A stretch of 59,667 nucleotides of DNA from an uncultured Eubacteriales bacterium (GCA_902778565.1 CACYYH010000004.1:1-59667), one strand, 5' to 3'; shown: positions 16,821-25,292, counted from the first letter of the stretch. Made by a program: numbers and translations. The notes: generated from the letters alone by a model not told the origin.

Positions 16821-16862
16821 GGAATGAAGCGTGGCACAGGCTGACGCTTCTTTCCGGTTTTT
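16821..16862 (+). terminator. Hairpin between infB and rbfA
   Basis: GAAGCGT / ACGCTTC (16826-16832, 16844-16850), with partial outer pairing CGGGAAT / TTTCCGG, then TTTTT. It may terminate partially or attenuate; the operon clearly continues. Confidence 0.5.
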
Positions 16863-16878
16863 AAACGAAAGGAAGAAA

Positions 16879-17301
16879 ATGGCAAAAAATCACAGACCCG
16901 ACCGTATGGCCGGCGAAATACGCAAAATAATAGGCGAGCTTCTCGTTAACGGTGTGAAAGATCCCAGGATCACTGATAATTTTGTTAACGTGACAGACGT
17001 GGAAGTTACCAGCGACGGATCTTTTGCCTACGTATACCTGACAGCCCTGAGCTTCACAAATGATCCCGAAGCAAAGACCGCTCAGGAAGAAGACGTTCTT
17101 GCCGGCATGAATTCCGCAAAGGGAATGTTCAAGAAGGACATCGCCAAAGCCCTGAAGGTCCGCAGGATACCCGAACTGATCTTCAGACTGGACAAGGCGG
17201 AGGAATACGGCAGACATATCGATGAGATACTGTCCACGCTGCCCTTTGACGAATACCATGCAGTTGATCCCAACGAAGTTGAGGATGACGAGGAACTTTA
17301 A
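16879..17301 (+). CDS. rbfA: Ribosome-binding factor A
   Basis: 140 residues; single KH-like domain that binds helix 1 of 16S rRNA during 30S maturation. Family signatures HRPDRMAGEIRKIIGELL, VKDPRI and the C-terminal KALKVRRIPELIFRLDKAEEYG are clear. AAAGGAAG directly before the ATG at 16879 supports this start. The in-frame GTG at 16831 lies inside the preceding hairpin. The stop overlaps the nrnA ATG by one base (TAATG). Confidence 0.95.
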   Translation: MAKNHRPDRMAGEIRKIIGELLVNGVKDPRITDNFVNVTDVEVTSDGSFAYVYLTALSFTNDPEAKTAQEEDVLAGMNSAKGMFKKDIAKALKVRRIPELIFRLDKAEEYGRHIDEILSTLPFDEYHAVDPNEVEDDEEL

Positions 17302-18338
17302 TGAATACGCTTAGAGACATCGCAGAAAAATTATATAACGCAAATAACATCCTGCTCTATCCTCACGTGGGTACTGACGGAGATGCTGTGGGCTCATGCG
17401 TGGCCATCGCCAAGGCTCTCAGAACCATGGGGAAGACTGCGTACGCCCTGTACGAAGAGGAGATCCCCGGTAATCTGAGTTTCATGCTGAATGACCCGGA
17501 GGGCAAACCATATTTCACAAGCGATCCTGAGATCATCCGTGATGAAGATCTGGATATCTCCATGGCTGTGGACTGTGGAGGCTGGGACCGCTTCAAACCC
17601 TATCAGGACAAGTTCAGGGCGGCGAAGACCACGCTTTGCGTGGACCATCATGGCACATCCATAACCACAGAAGAGGATGGGACTACTCACGGTATCGCTG
17701 ACTATTCGGTTATCGATCCGGAAGCAGCTGCCACGGGCATCCTGGTATTCGATCTTCTCAGGGAAATGCAGTCCATGACGGACGTGAAACTGATTCCTGA
17801 CAAAGAGATCGGTGAGGCGCTTTTTGCAGCCATCACCACGGATACCGGAAACTTCCAGTATTCCAATACCAACAGGAAGTGCTATGAGGTCATGGCAGAG
17901 ATCAGCGACTGGGGCGTGGATACAAACAAGGTCTCGGTGGAGATCTACGAAAATGTACGCCTTGAAGAAGTGAAGATCAAAAGCCGCGCCATGGATAACA
18001 TGACCATGATATCGGGAGGCAAGGGCGCCGTTTCCTATGTCACAAAGGAAGACCTGGAAGAGATAGGCGTCAAGGCCGGCGAGACTGATTCGGTAGTGGT
18101 GGCAATGAGAGCCATCAGAGGCGTTGATGTAGTAGCTTTCCTGAAGGAAAAGGACCGCAACGTGATCCGCGTATCTTACCGCGCCAAGTCCTTTGCGGAC
18201 GTATCGAAGCTGGCGGTAAGCCACAACGGCGGCGGCCACAGAAAAGCCGCAGGCTGCACACTCTACATGCCCATCCATGAGGCTGTGGAACTGGTGACCC
18301 GCGAGATCGGGGAATATCTGGATGAGAGCGTAAAATGA
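17301..18338 (+). CDS. nrnA: DHH/DHHA1 phosphoesterase NrnA (oligoribonuclease / pAp phosphatase)
   Basis: 345 residues. The DHH domain has TDGDAVGSC, the AVDCGG aspartate and VDHHGTS. The DHHA1 domain has the glycine-rich SHNGGGHRKAAGC. In Firmicutes this enzyme degrades short RNA oligomers and dephosphorylates 3'-phosphoadenosine 5'-phosphate, using Mn2+. Its place between rbfA and truB is conserved. Coupled by overlap to both neighbours (four bases with truB). Confidence 0.93.
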   Translation: MNTLRDIAEKLYNANNILLYPHVGTDGDAVGSCVAIAKALRTMGKTAYALYEEEIPGNLSFMLNDPEGKPYFTSDPEIIRDEDLDISMAVDCGGWDRFKPYQDKFRAAKTTLCVDHHGTSITTEEDGTTHGIADYSVIDPEAAATGILVFDLLREMQSMTDVKLIPDKEIGEALFAAITTDTGNFQYSNTNRKCYEVMAEISDWGVDTNKVSVEIYENVRLEEVKIKSRAMDNMTMISGGKGAVSYVTKEDLEEIGVKAGETDSVVVAMRAIRGVDVVAFLKEKDRNVIRVSYRAKSFADVSKLAVSHNGGGHRKAAGCTLYMPIHEAVELVTREIGEYLDESVK

Positions 18339-19486
18339 AGGACGGAATAATCAACGTATACAAGCCATCGGGCATTACCTCAAACGACGTTATTTACAAG
18401 GTGAGGGCAGCTCTTGGCATAAAAAAACTGGGACATACGGGCACCCTGGATCCGATGGCGGAGGGGGTGCTTCCTATTCTCATAAACCGCGGCACCAGGA
18501 TAGCCGAATATCTGGACTGGGACCTGAAGACATATAAGGCGGCCGTAAGGCTGGGAGTCAGGACTGACAGCCTGGATATAACGGGAAACGTGGAAGAAAC
18601 AGCAGACCCTTCCGGCATAACCGAGGCAGATGTCATCGGAGCCTTTGCAAAGCTCATGGGCAGCGAAGCCGCTGATGCGGAGACAGGTTTTTCCGGCATA
18701 CTGGACCAGATACCGCCCATGACCTCTGCGGTGAGAATAGAGGGCAGAAGGCTCTACGAGTACGTGCATCAGGGAGACGAGATCCCTGAGGAGATTAGGG
18801 AAAGGATCAGACCAAGGAGAGTTTGGATCGAAAACCTCAGGATCGAAGACATAAGCCTTCCGGAGATCAGATTCAGTGTGACCTGCTCCAAAGGTACCTA
18901 CATCAGATCCATATCGAGGGATATCGGAGAGATACTGGGCTGCGGAGCGGTTCTGACGGAGCTTAAGAGATCGGCTTCGGGAGCTTTTACGGAGGAGAAC
19001 GCAGTATCTCTTGAGGCACTGGTAAAGGCGGCCATGGAAGCCGGCAGGGTGGAAGTGGAAGACCCTGAGACCATGAAACTCAGAAGGACAGTGCCCTTTG
19101 GAGAAGACATACCCGAAGACATGGAGAGGTTCGTGCTGGGAGTGGATTTTCCGCTGGTGCATTTCGGAGAGGCTATGGTAAGCCCTGAAAACGCCAGAAG
19201 GTTTCTGGACGGATGGCATCTGGGATACAGAGAGGTCAGCATAATAAAGGAGCCCGAACAGGATCCCTGGATCATGGATCTGGGCAGGGAAGCAGAAGCA
19301 TATAACGCAAGGGAGACCGAGATCAACAGCGGCTCTCACGCGGGGCTGAAGCTTCATCCGGAGTATCTTTCATCCTATAAGATATACCGGAACGACGGCG
19401 GAGGAATGAAGACCTTCGTCGGCATAGCCAGACACAGCGACAGATATCACAAGCTGGTGCCTGACAAAGTATTTTTGAGAATATAA
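18335..19486 (+). CDS. truB: tRNA pseudouridine(55) synthase TruB, long C-terminus
   Basis: 383 residues; isomerises U55 in the T-loop of tRNAs. Catalytic Asp39 lies in GHTGTLDPMAEGVLP; KGTYIRSISRDIG is the second core motif. The core ends about residue 235. The remaining about 145 residues exceed the usual PUA-type tail (typical total near 300) and contain an acidic stretch and a YHKLVPDKVFLRI ending. Overlaps nrnA by four bases; ribF starts 16 bases later. Confidence 0.94.
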   Translation: MKDGIINVYKPSGITSNDVIYKVRAALGIKKLGHTGTLDPMAEGVLPILINRGTRIAEYLDWDLKTYKAAVRLGVRTDSLDITGNVEETADPSGITEADVIGAFAKLMGSEAADAETGFSGILDQIPPMTSAVRIEGRRLYEYVHQGDEIPEEIRERIRPRRVWIENLRIEDISLPEIRFSVTCSKGTYIRSISRDIGEILGCGAVLTELKRSASGAFTEENAVSLEALVKAAMEAGRVEVEDPETMKLRRTVPFGEDIPEDMERFVLGVDFPLVHFGEAMVSPENARRFLDGWHLGYREVSIIKEPEQDPWIMDLGREAEAYNARETEINSGSHAGLKLHPEYLSSYKIYRNDGGGMKTFVGIARHSDRYHKLVPDKVFLRI

Positions 19487-19501
19487 AGAGGCAAGATCGA
19501 T

Positions 19502-20440
19502 ATGATCGTTTTTGACAAACTTGAAAACATAAAAGATATACCCAGGACTTCCATCGCCCTCGGAAACTTCGACGGTGTGCATCTGGGACATCAGGAACTC
19601 ATCAGGCAAGCGGTGGCAAACGCCAGAAAAAAGACTTCCCAGGGAAGCCCCGAGAAGTCGGCGGTGTTCACCTTTTCCAACCATCCGAAGAGCCTGATCC
19701 CCGGCGCAAAGGAAGTAAAGAACATCATCTACCGCGAAGACAAAGAGGCTCTCATAGAGTCTTTGGGAGTGGACTATTACTTCGACATCGAGTTTACCCC
19801 GGAGATCATGACCATGGATCCGGAACGCTACGTGAAGGAACTTCTGGTGGACAGATTCAACGCAAAGGACGTGTTCTGCGGGTTCAACTACAGATACGGA
19901 TACAAGGCTGCCGGAGACGGCGAACTAATGAGAAGCCTTGGTGAGAAGTACGGTTTCACTCTTAACCAGATCCCTCCCGTCATGGTGGACGGCGAGGTGG
20001 TTTCCAGCACCCTTATCCGCCAGCTCATCAAGGCAGGCGATATGGACGAGTGCGACAGATATCTGGGCAGAAACTACTCCATCGGAGGCGAAGTGGTGGT
20101 AGGAAACCGCCTGGGTAAGTCCATCGGCTTCCCCACATCAAACATCATGATCGACGAGACCATGGTGACCCCTCCCAACGGAGTCTACATCACAAACTGC
20201 ATCTATAACGGCGTGAAGTATCCTTCCATCACAAACGTAGGCGTCAAGCCCACCATCGGCACCTTCGCAAAAAACATGGAGACTCACATTTTCAATTTCG
20301 ATAAGGAACTCTACGGCAAGCAGATAAGGGTAGAGTTCATCAAAATGACCAGACCCGAAGCCAAGTTTGCAAGTATCGGAGAACTCTGCGAACAGATAAC
20401 CAGAGACTGCGAAGAGGCTAAGAGATATCACGGGATATGA
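19502..20440 (+). CDS. ribF: Bifunctional riboflavin kinase / FAD synthetase
   Basis: 312 residues; makes FMN then FAD. The N-terminal nucleotidyltransferase domain has NFDGVHLGHQELI (HxGH type) and STLIRQLI; the C-terminal riboflavin kinase domain (about 185-305) has GKSIGFPTSNI, PPNGVYIT and NVGVKPTIG. The truB-ribF order is conserved in Firmicutes and is normally followed by rpsO, but here about 6.2 kb of other genes separates them. The stop lies inside a short palindrome ATATGATGAAATCATAT (20434-20450). Confidence 0.95.
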   Translation: MIVFDKLENIKDIPRTSIALGNFDGVHLGHQELIRQAVANARKKTSQGSPEKSAVFTFSNHPKSLIPGAKEVKNIIYREDKEALIESLGVDYYFDIEFTPEIMTMDPERYVKELLVDRFNAKDVFCGFNYRYGYKAAGDGELMRSLGEKYGFTLNQIPPVMVDGEVVSSTLIRQLIKAGDMDECDRYLGRNYSIGGEVVVGNRLGKSIGFPTSNIMIDETMVTPPNGVYITNCIYNGVKYPSITNVGVKPTIGTFAKNMETHIFNFDKELYGKQIRVEFIKMTRPEAKFASIGELCEQITRDCEEAKRYHGI

Positions 20441-20468
20441 TGAAATCATATGTTTAAGGGGTAATGGA

Positions 20469-22376
20469 ATGGATGATTATATCAGCACCATTGAAAACAT
20501 TATAGAGAACAGCGGACGCGGATTGATCTATATAGATGAAAAGGGTGTGATCCGTGCATATTCCAGATTGGCCAGAAAGGTCACGGGAATAATCCTTGAG
20601 AGTGACAACGTACACGAGGGAGGCATTATTTCTGACGGCGATATCGTTATCATAGCGGATAATGACATCGGAAACGACGATGACCTTAAGCTTGAGGACC
20701 TGGAATACATAGGCATAAAGGATAAGGATATCAAAGAAGGCGATGCGATCCTTGCGGTAGGAGTTTATTCTTCATCCGGTCTGAGCAGCATCAATACCGG
20801 AAGAAAAAACGGACCGGAATATAAGTACGCGTCCAACTACAACCCTAACGGAGAGCTGGTCCTCAAGACTGTCAGAAACGGACAGGATATAGAAAGTCTG
20901 ATAGATTTCGGCAGACAGACGATAAAGATCAGAGTTAACGATGAAGCCTACTATATGTCATACTTTGAAGCTGTTGGTCATATGGTGGTGCTGGACGGTA
21001 AGACAGGATCCGTGAAGTTTTTCCAGGCCAGGGGCTACGGATATCGCAGGGAAGAGATAGGAAAACTCCTGAGGGGTAAAGCCTTCCTGGCAAAACTCAC
21101 AGAGGGAGGAACTGAGAAGGATCGCATTATCGGCACACCATATAAGGACAGCATTTTCGGGGAAGAATTCGTAGAACTCATTGATAAAATGCTAAAGAGC
21201 AAAAAAGATGAGTTCTATGATGGTATTTTTGAGATATATAAGAGGGGATTTTACTGTAATATCATCAGAAGTAAGCAGTGGTGCAGATATGACGGAGTGT
21301 ACATCACCATCATGGATGCATCCTCTCTCGCTTATCTGGCTGAAGGCCGTAATAAGCTAATAGAGCAGCTTGAAGAATACCAGAGGACCAAGAGGCTGCC
21401 ACATATAAGAGAAAGCATCTTCGAGGATTCAGAGGGACTCAGCGGAAGTACTCCTGAGATCCTTGAGGTCAGGCAGATGGCATTCAGGGCGTCCAAAGGC
21501 AGATTCGGTGTGCTTATCACCGGTGAAAGCGGTACAGGTAAAACAAGGTTAGCCAGAGAGATCCATGATCTTAGCGGAAGCTCCAGACCGTTTGTGGAAG
21601 TAAACTGCAGCGCTATTCCGCCTAACTTATTTGAAAGCGAGTTATTCGGATATGTTGGAGGCTCTTTCACGGGCGCGCTGGCAAAGGGCAAAGCGGGATA
21701 TTTTGAAGAAGCCAATGGCGGAACGATCTTTTTGGATGAGATCGGAGAAATACCTTTAACTTCACAGGTGAAACTTCTTCAGGTGTTACAAAGCAAAAAG
21801 ATATATCGTGTAGGATCTGCTAAGCCCATCGACGTAAACGTGCGGGTAATTGCTGCGACCAATATGGATATAAAGAAGGCTGTAAATGAGGGCAGATTCC
21901 GTAAAGATCTGTACTACAGGCTCAATGTGTTTCCTATTTATATTCCGCCATTAAGAGCGCGTAAGGGAGATCTCAGAGAATTGACGGATCTGTTCCTTGA
22001 GGCTGCATGCAGGGAAAACGGAGTAGAGCTTAAAACGCTTTCCGAAAGTGCCTACAGAAAAATCATGGAATACTCATGGCCGGGAAATGTCAGAGAACTT
22101 GAAAACGTCATTATGAGAGCGGTTGCGATGTGCGAGGCTCCGATGATCTATGAAGATTATCTGGCACTGGATGATTTTGAACCGTCTTTAAATGATGAGC
22201 CGGATGAACCGGCTGCCATGACGGACGGCGATCTGAAGCATACATTGGAGGAAACAGAGAAAAAATTGCTTTTACGTGCTATTGAAAGCAATGGCGGAAA
22301 GAATGCGGAAGCCATAAAAATGCTTGGGATCAGCAAAACTGCATTTTATGAAAAAATAAAAAAATACAATCTATAG
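20469..22376 (+). CDS. Sigma-54-dependent transcriptional activator (PAS-AAA-Fis)
   Basis: 635 residues. Two PAS-like sensor regions (about 1-60 and 150-235) precede a short coiled linker. The AAA+ domain (about 325-560) has Walker A GESGTGKT (about 352), the sigma-54 contact loop as GSFTGA (about 397; usual form GAFTGA) and Walker B GGTIFLDEIGE (about 417). A Fis-type helix-turn-helix ends the protein (NAEAIKMLGISKTAFYEKI). AAGGGG precedes the ATG. Such activators bind upstream repeats and open sigma-54 promoters; a matching repeat pair and a -24/-12 element lie immediately downstream. PAS domains suggest a small-molecule signal, not identified. Confidence 0.94.
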   Translation: MDDYISTIENIIENSGRGLIYIDEKGVIRAYSRLARKVTGIILESDNVHEGGIISDGDIVIIADNDIGNDDDLKLEDLEYIGIKDKDIKEGDAILAVGVYSSSGLSSINTGRKNGPEYKYASNYNPNGELVLKTVRNGQDIESLIDFGRQTIKIRVNDEAYYMSYFEAVGHMVVLDGKTGSVKFFQARGYGYRREEIGKLLRGKAFLAKLTEGGTEKDRIIGTPYKDSIFGEEFVELIDKMLKSKKDEFYDGIFEIYKRGFYCNIIRSKQWCRYDGVYITIMDASSLAYLAEGRNKLIEQLEEYQRTKRLPHIRESIFEDSEGLSGSTPEILEVRQMAFRASKGRFGVLITGESGTGKTRLAREIHDLSGSSRPFVEVNCSAIPPNLFESELFGYVGGSFTGALAKGKAGYFEEANGGTIFLDEIGEIPLTSQVKLLQVLQSKKIYRVGSAKPIDVNVRVIAATNMDIKKAVNEGRFRKDLYYRLNVFPIYIPPLRARKGDLRELTDLFLEAACRENGVELKTLSESAYRKIMEYSWPGNVRELENVIMRAVAMCEAPMIYEDYLALDDFEPSLNDEPDEPAAMTDGDLKHTLEETEKKLLLRAIESNGGKNAEAIKMLGISKTAFYEKIKKYNL

Positions 22377-22417
22377 TTTCCTGAATTAAGGAATAAGCTT
22401 TCCTGAAATCGGGAATA
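22377..22417. promoter_or_regulatory. Two palindromic repeats, likely activator binding sites (UAS)
   Basis: Copy 1 TTTCCTGAATTAAGGAATA (22377-22395) and copy 2 TTTCCTGAAATCGGGAATA (22399-22417) share 16 of 19 bases. Each is an imperfect palindrome (TTCC...GGAA), and the copies are exactly 22 bp apart, two helical turns. They lie about 96-118 bp upstream of the start point predicted from the -24/-12 element, the usual distance for enhancer sites of sigma-54 activators. Confidence 0.7.
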
Positions 22418-22434
22418 TATTGCCGAATAATAAA

Positions 22435-22497
22435 CGATGCAAACACAAAACCCCCAGTTTTCAAGGGTTTTGTGACTTGGCATCGTTTTTGCTTTTT
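22435..22497 (+). terminator. Terminator of the activator gene, overlapping the sigma-54 promoter
   Basis: CGATGC / GCATCG (22435-22440, 22480-22485) closing CACAAAACCC / GGGTTTTGTG (22444-22453, 22465-22474), followed by TTTTTGCTTTTT. A strong intrinsic terminator whose right base and T tract coincide with the -24/-12 element. Confidence 0.75.
22477..22493 (+). promoter_or_regulatory. Candidate sigma-54 (-24/-12) promoter
   Basis: TTGGCATCGTTTTTGCT matches the TTGGCAC-N5-TTGCW consensus at all but one specified core position. GG (22479-22480) and GC (22491-22492) are separated by the canonical 10 bp. The predicted start near 22503 leaves the GNAT ribosome-binding site (AAAGGGG) just inside the mRNA. 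Part of the match lies in a terminator T tract, so chance similarity is not excluded; the UAS pair and the adjacent activator gene raise the likelihood. Confidence 0.65.
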
Positions 22498-22519
22498 AAT
22501 GAGATAAAGGGGTTTGAAA

Positions 22520-23107
22520 ATGATAGACGGGCAGGTGATCGAAATGTTGAAACACTGTGGAACGCTGCCGATCGAAACGGGAAACCTTATACTCAGGCCT
22601 TTTGAATACTCGGATGCAGAGGCTATGCTCAGATATTGGGTAGCTGACGAGAAGATCCAGTTCATGTATGCAGAACCGGTCTATAAAACACTTGATGAGG
22701 TAAATGGCTTACTGAATAAGTATATCAGTTCATATGAGAAAAGCGACTATTACAGATGGGCCATAACGGACAAGGATGGACACGGGTGTATAGGCCAGAT
22801 CGCCTTTTTCCTTGTAGACTCGAATAATAATTTTGCTGAGATAGAATATTGCATAGGATCTGAATTCCAGTGCAAGGGCTATGCTACGGAAGCTACCGAA
22901 GCACTTATAGGATATGGCTTTGAGAAGATAGGTCTTCATAAAATACAAATATGCACAAAGACCATCAATTTACCATCAAAAAAGGTGATCGAAAAGTGCG
23001 GTTTCACATACGAAGGGACTCTAAGGGATTATTTTTACTACAATGGGGAGTATGTCGGAAGAATGTATTACTCCATGCTTAAAGATGAATATGAGGGCAT
23101 AAGATAG
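22520..23107 (+). CDS. GNAT acetyltransferase (RimJ/RimL-like)
   Basis: About 195 residues. Begins with IETGNLILRPFEYSDAEAML, typical of RimJ/RimL-type N-acetyltransferases, and has the acetyl-CoA loop region GSEFQCKGYATEATEALIGYGF and VIEKCGFTYEGTLRDYFYY. AAAGGGG seven bases before the ATG at 22520 selects this start over the TTG at 22514. First gene behind the candidate sigma-54 promoter, nine bases before dapF. The acceptor is unknown; acetylation of an amino group on a diamino acid is conceivable given the neighbours, but this is inference. Confidence 0.85.
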   Translation: MIDGQVIEMLKHCGTLPIETGNLILRPFEYSDAEAMLRYWVADEKIQFMYAEPVYKTLDEVNGLLNKYISSYEKSDYYRWAITDKDGHGCIGQIAFFLVDSNNNFAEIEYCIGSEFQCKGYATEATEALIGYGFEKIGLHKIQICTKTINLPSKKVIEKCGFTYEGTLRDYFYYNGEYVGRMYYSMLKDEYEGIR

Positions 23108-23116
23108 GAGATAATT

Positions 23117-23977
23117 ATGGAATTCTGGAAAATGAACGGCGCAGGAAATGACTTCATTATCATAAATAATTTTAAGGGGAATATTCCGGACGAAAAGTTT
23201 CCGTATATAGCGGAGACCTTGTGTGAAAGACATTTGTCCATCGGCGCAGATGGATTTATGGTGGTAGCTCAACCTTCTGAAGAATATAAAGATAAAGCAG
23301 ATTTTAAGATGTTGTTTTTTAATTCGGATGGAAGTTTGGGAGAAATGTGCGGAAACGGCGCTCGCTGCATATGCCGATACGGTTACGAGACCGGGCTGTC
23401 CGGTGAGACCCAGAGGATAGAAACCACTGCGGGCCTTGTGACCGGCAAAAGGATCTCTGAACGCACCTACAAAATAAGGCTGAACGATCCAAGCGTAATC
23501 AAACTTGACGAGGAGATAAAAGTGGGGAACAAGAGTGTCCGCGCATCTTATGTGGAACTCGGTGATCCCGGCATACCCCACAGTGTTGTAGAGATAAAGG
23601 ACTTGGAAAAGTATCCTTTGGATAAGCTCTTTGAGCTTGGAAGATCCATCAGGTTTTATGAAGGATACCCCAAAGGAGCAAACGTCAATTTCTATGAGTT
23701 GATAGGAGACGACCATATTATCGAGAAAACATATGAAAGAGGCGTGGAAGACTTTACCTACGCTTGCGGCACCGGGACGGGGTCCGTTGTCGCAGCGCTC
23801 ACGCTTAAAGGTCTGGTGTCGGGAAAGGACGTCAAAGTAGACGTGAGAGGCGGACGGCTGAACGTTGATATCGACAGGGACAAAAAAGACCCTGGTCATA
23901 TAAATAATATTTATCTGAAAGGACCAACCAACATAGTAGCTAAAGGTGATGTCCTTGATGAAGAACTGGAATTATAA
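23117..23977 (+). CDS. dapF: Diaminopimelate epimerase (DapF) family protein
   Basis: 286 residues with both catalytic cysteines of the two-base racemase mechanism: GEMCGNGARC (about 76) and TYACGTGTGS (about 218), plus the opening WKMNGAGNDFIII and the NAxGSxx-type NSDGSLGEMC. Known function: interconversion of LL- and meso-diaminopimelate. Clear AGGAG before the ATG. Base composition is noticeably more A+T-rich than the flanking operon genes up to about 23350. Operon context (symporter, LysA, sigma-54 activator) suggests use on an imported amino acid rather than, or in addition to, housekeeping lysine synthesis. Confidence 0.88.
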   Translation: MEFWKMNGAGNDFIIINNFKGNIPDEKFPYIAETLCERHLSIGADGFMVVAQPSEEYKDKADFKMLFFNSDGSLGEMCGNGARCICRYGYETGLSGETQRIETTAGLVTGKRISERTYKIRLNDPSVIKLDEEIKVGNKSVRASYVELGDPGIPHSVVEIKDLEKYPLDKLFELGRSIRFYEGYPKGANVNFYELIGDDHIIEKTYERGVEDFTYACGTGTGSVVAALTLKGLVSGKDVKVDVRGGRLNVDIDRDKKDPGHINNIYLKGPTNIVAKGDVLDEELEL

Positions 23978-23993
23978 TTGGAGGTGAATTGTA

Positions 23994-25238
23994 ATGCAAA
24001 AGAATGAAGTAATGAAGAACTACCGCTTCCTTGCAATACTGATCGGAGCAATGATCCTTGGTTGTGTTGCAGGATGGGTAGCGCCGGGATTTGCGGCTGC
24101 CATCAGCCCTCTTGGAAAAGTCTTTATTAACATGATGTTTTGTATAGTAGTTCCTTTGGTATTTGCATCCATTGCGGGATCCATTGCCGGCATGAAGTCA
24201 AAAAAGAGAGCCGGTAAGATACTGGGAACCACAGTTGTAACTTTTGTGGTTACCGGAGCTATTGCAGCAGTTATCATGTTCGTACTCATGAAGATATTCC
24301 CGCCGGTACTTACACCCTGGGAAAACATTGAAGCTGAAGAGATGGGCGAGTATGCCAGCACAAGCGACATGATCGTAAACTTCTTCACTGCAAATGATTT
24401 CGTTGGACTGCTTTCCAGAAGAGCTATGCTTCCGCTGATCGTATTCTCTCTGCTGTTCGGCTTTGCCACTAACCTTGCTGAAAATGGAGAAGGAGTAGTC
24501 ACTAATTTCCTGCATGGACTTACAGAAGTCATGCTGAAATTTGTAAAGATCGTTACATACTATGCGCCTATAGCATTCTTTGCTATTTTCGCCGGACTGG
24601 TTGCAGACTACGGCTCAATGATCACAGAATCTTATGGACGTGCAATGCTTGTTTACTATCCGCTTTGCTTTGTATATATCTTTACGGCATTTCCTCTGTT
24701 CGCATATTTCGGAGGCGGCAAGGGGGCTGTAAAAGAGATGTTCTCACATATTGCAAGACCTGCGGTAGTATCACTCGGTACTTGTTCATCTGTAGCTACC
24801 ATCCCTACTAATATGGAGGTTGCTGAAGAGACAGGTATTTCAAAGGACGTATCAGAGATGGTGCTTCCTTTAGGCGCAACCATGCATATGGACGGATCTT
24901 GCTTCTCCTGCGTACTTAAGATCGCTTTTGTACTCGGAGTATTCGGTCAGCCTCTTACATGGGGACAGCTGATTCCCATCGTGCTCGTAGCAGTTCTTTC
25001 ATCAGTTGGAATGTCCGGAGTTCCCGGTGGCGGATATATTGGAGAATACATTATTTGTTCAATATTCTTCCCTACACAGATCGAACTGGCCTTCCCTATT
25101 TTAGTAGCTATCGGCAATCTGGTGGATCCTCCTGCAACCATGATAAACTCTGCAGGCGACTATGTGACATCATTTATCGTATCACGTTTTGTTGACGGTA
25201 AGGACTGGCTCCAAAAGAAGATTGCACAGAATGCATAA
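23994..25238 (+). CDS. Dicarboxylate/amino acid:cation symporter (SLC1/DAACS family)
   Basis: 414 residues with the GltP/DctA fold: eight helices and two re-entrant loops. The HP1-type segment is TCSSVATIPTNMEVAEE, followed by the TM7 motif LPLGATMHMDGSC (usually NMDGT) and the HP2-type SSVGMSGVPGGGYIG. Members import C4-dicarboxylates, acidic amino acids, or serine/threonine with Na+ or H+. The His and Ser replacing Asn and Thr in the TM7 motif suggest a changed substrate or ion site. GGAGGTG precedes the ATG; 16 bases after dapF. Confidence 0.92.
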   Translation: MQKNEVMKNYRFLAILIGAMILGCVAGWVAPGFAAAISPLGKVFINMMFCIVVPLVFASIAGSIAGMKSKKRAGKILGTTVVTFVVTGAIAAVIMFVLMKIFPPVLTPWENIEAEEMGEYASTSDMIVNFFTANDFVGLLSRRAMLPLIVFSLLFGFATNLAENGEGVVTNFLHGLTEVMLKFVKIVTYYAPIAFFAIFAGLVADYGSMITESYGRAMLVYYPLCFVYIFTAFPLFAYFGGGKGAVKEMFSHIARPAVVSLGTCSSVATIPTNMEVAEETGISKDVSEMVLPLGATMHMDGSCFSCVLKIAFVLGVFGQPLTWGQLIPIVLVAVLSSVGMSGVPGGGYIGEYIICSIFFPTQIELAFPILVAIGNLVDPPATMINSAGDYVTSFIVSRFVDGKDWLQKKIAQNA

Positions 25239-25292
25239 AACTATTAAAATATATGTATAATAAGTCAGAATCATAGAAAAGTAGGTGATTAT

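Noticed and set aside
17394..18278. 294-codon reverse-strand open frame
   Set aside because: Antisense shadow of nrnA; composition (His/Val/Cys-rich) is not protein-like.
18380..19357. 325-codon reverse-strand open frame
   Set aside because: Lies wholly antisense to truB, has no ribosome-binding site or family resemblance, and is explained by codon bias of the sense gene.
23021..23899. 292-codon reverse-strand open frame
   Set aside because: Antisense to dapF, whose catalytic motifs and ribosome-binding site are clear on the forward strand.
25233..25261. Separate promoter for lysA (TATAAT at 25256)
   Set aside because: No -35 at a suitable distance; lysA is 54 bases after the symporter and is more simply part of the operon.
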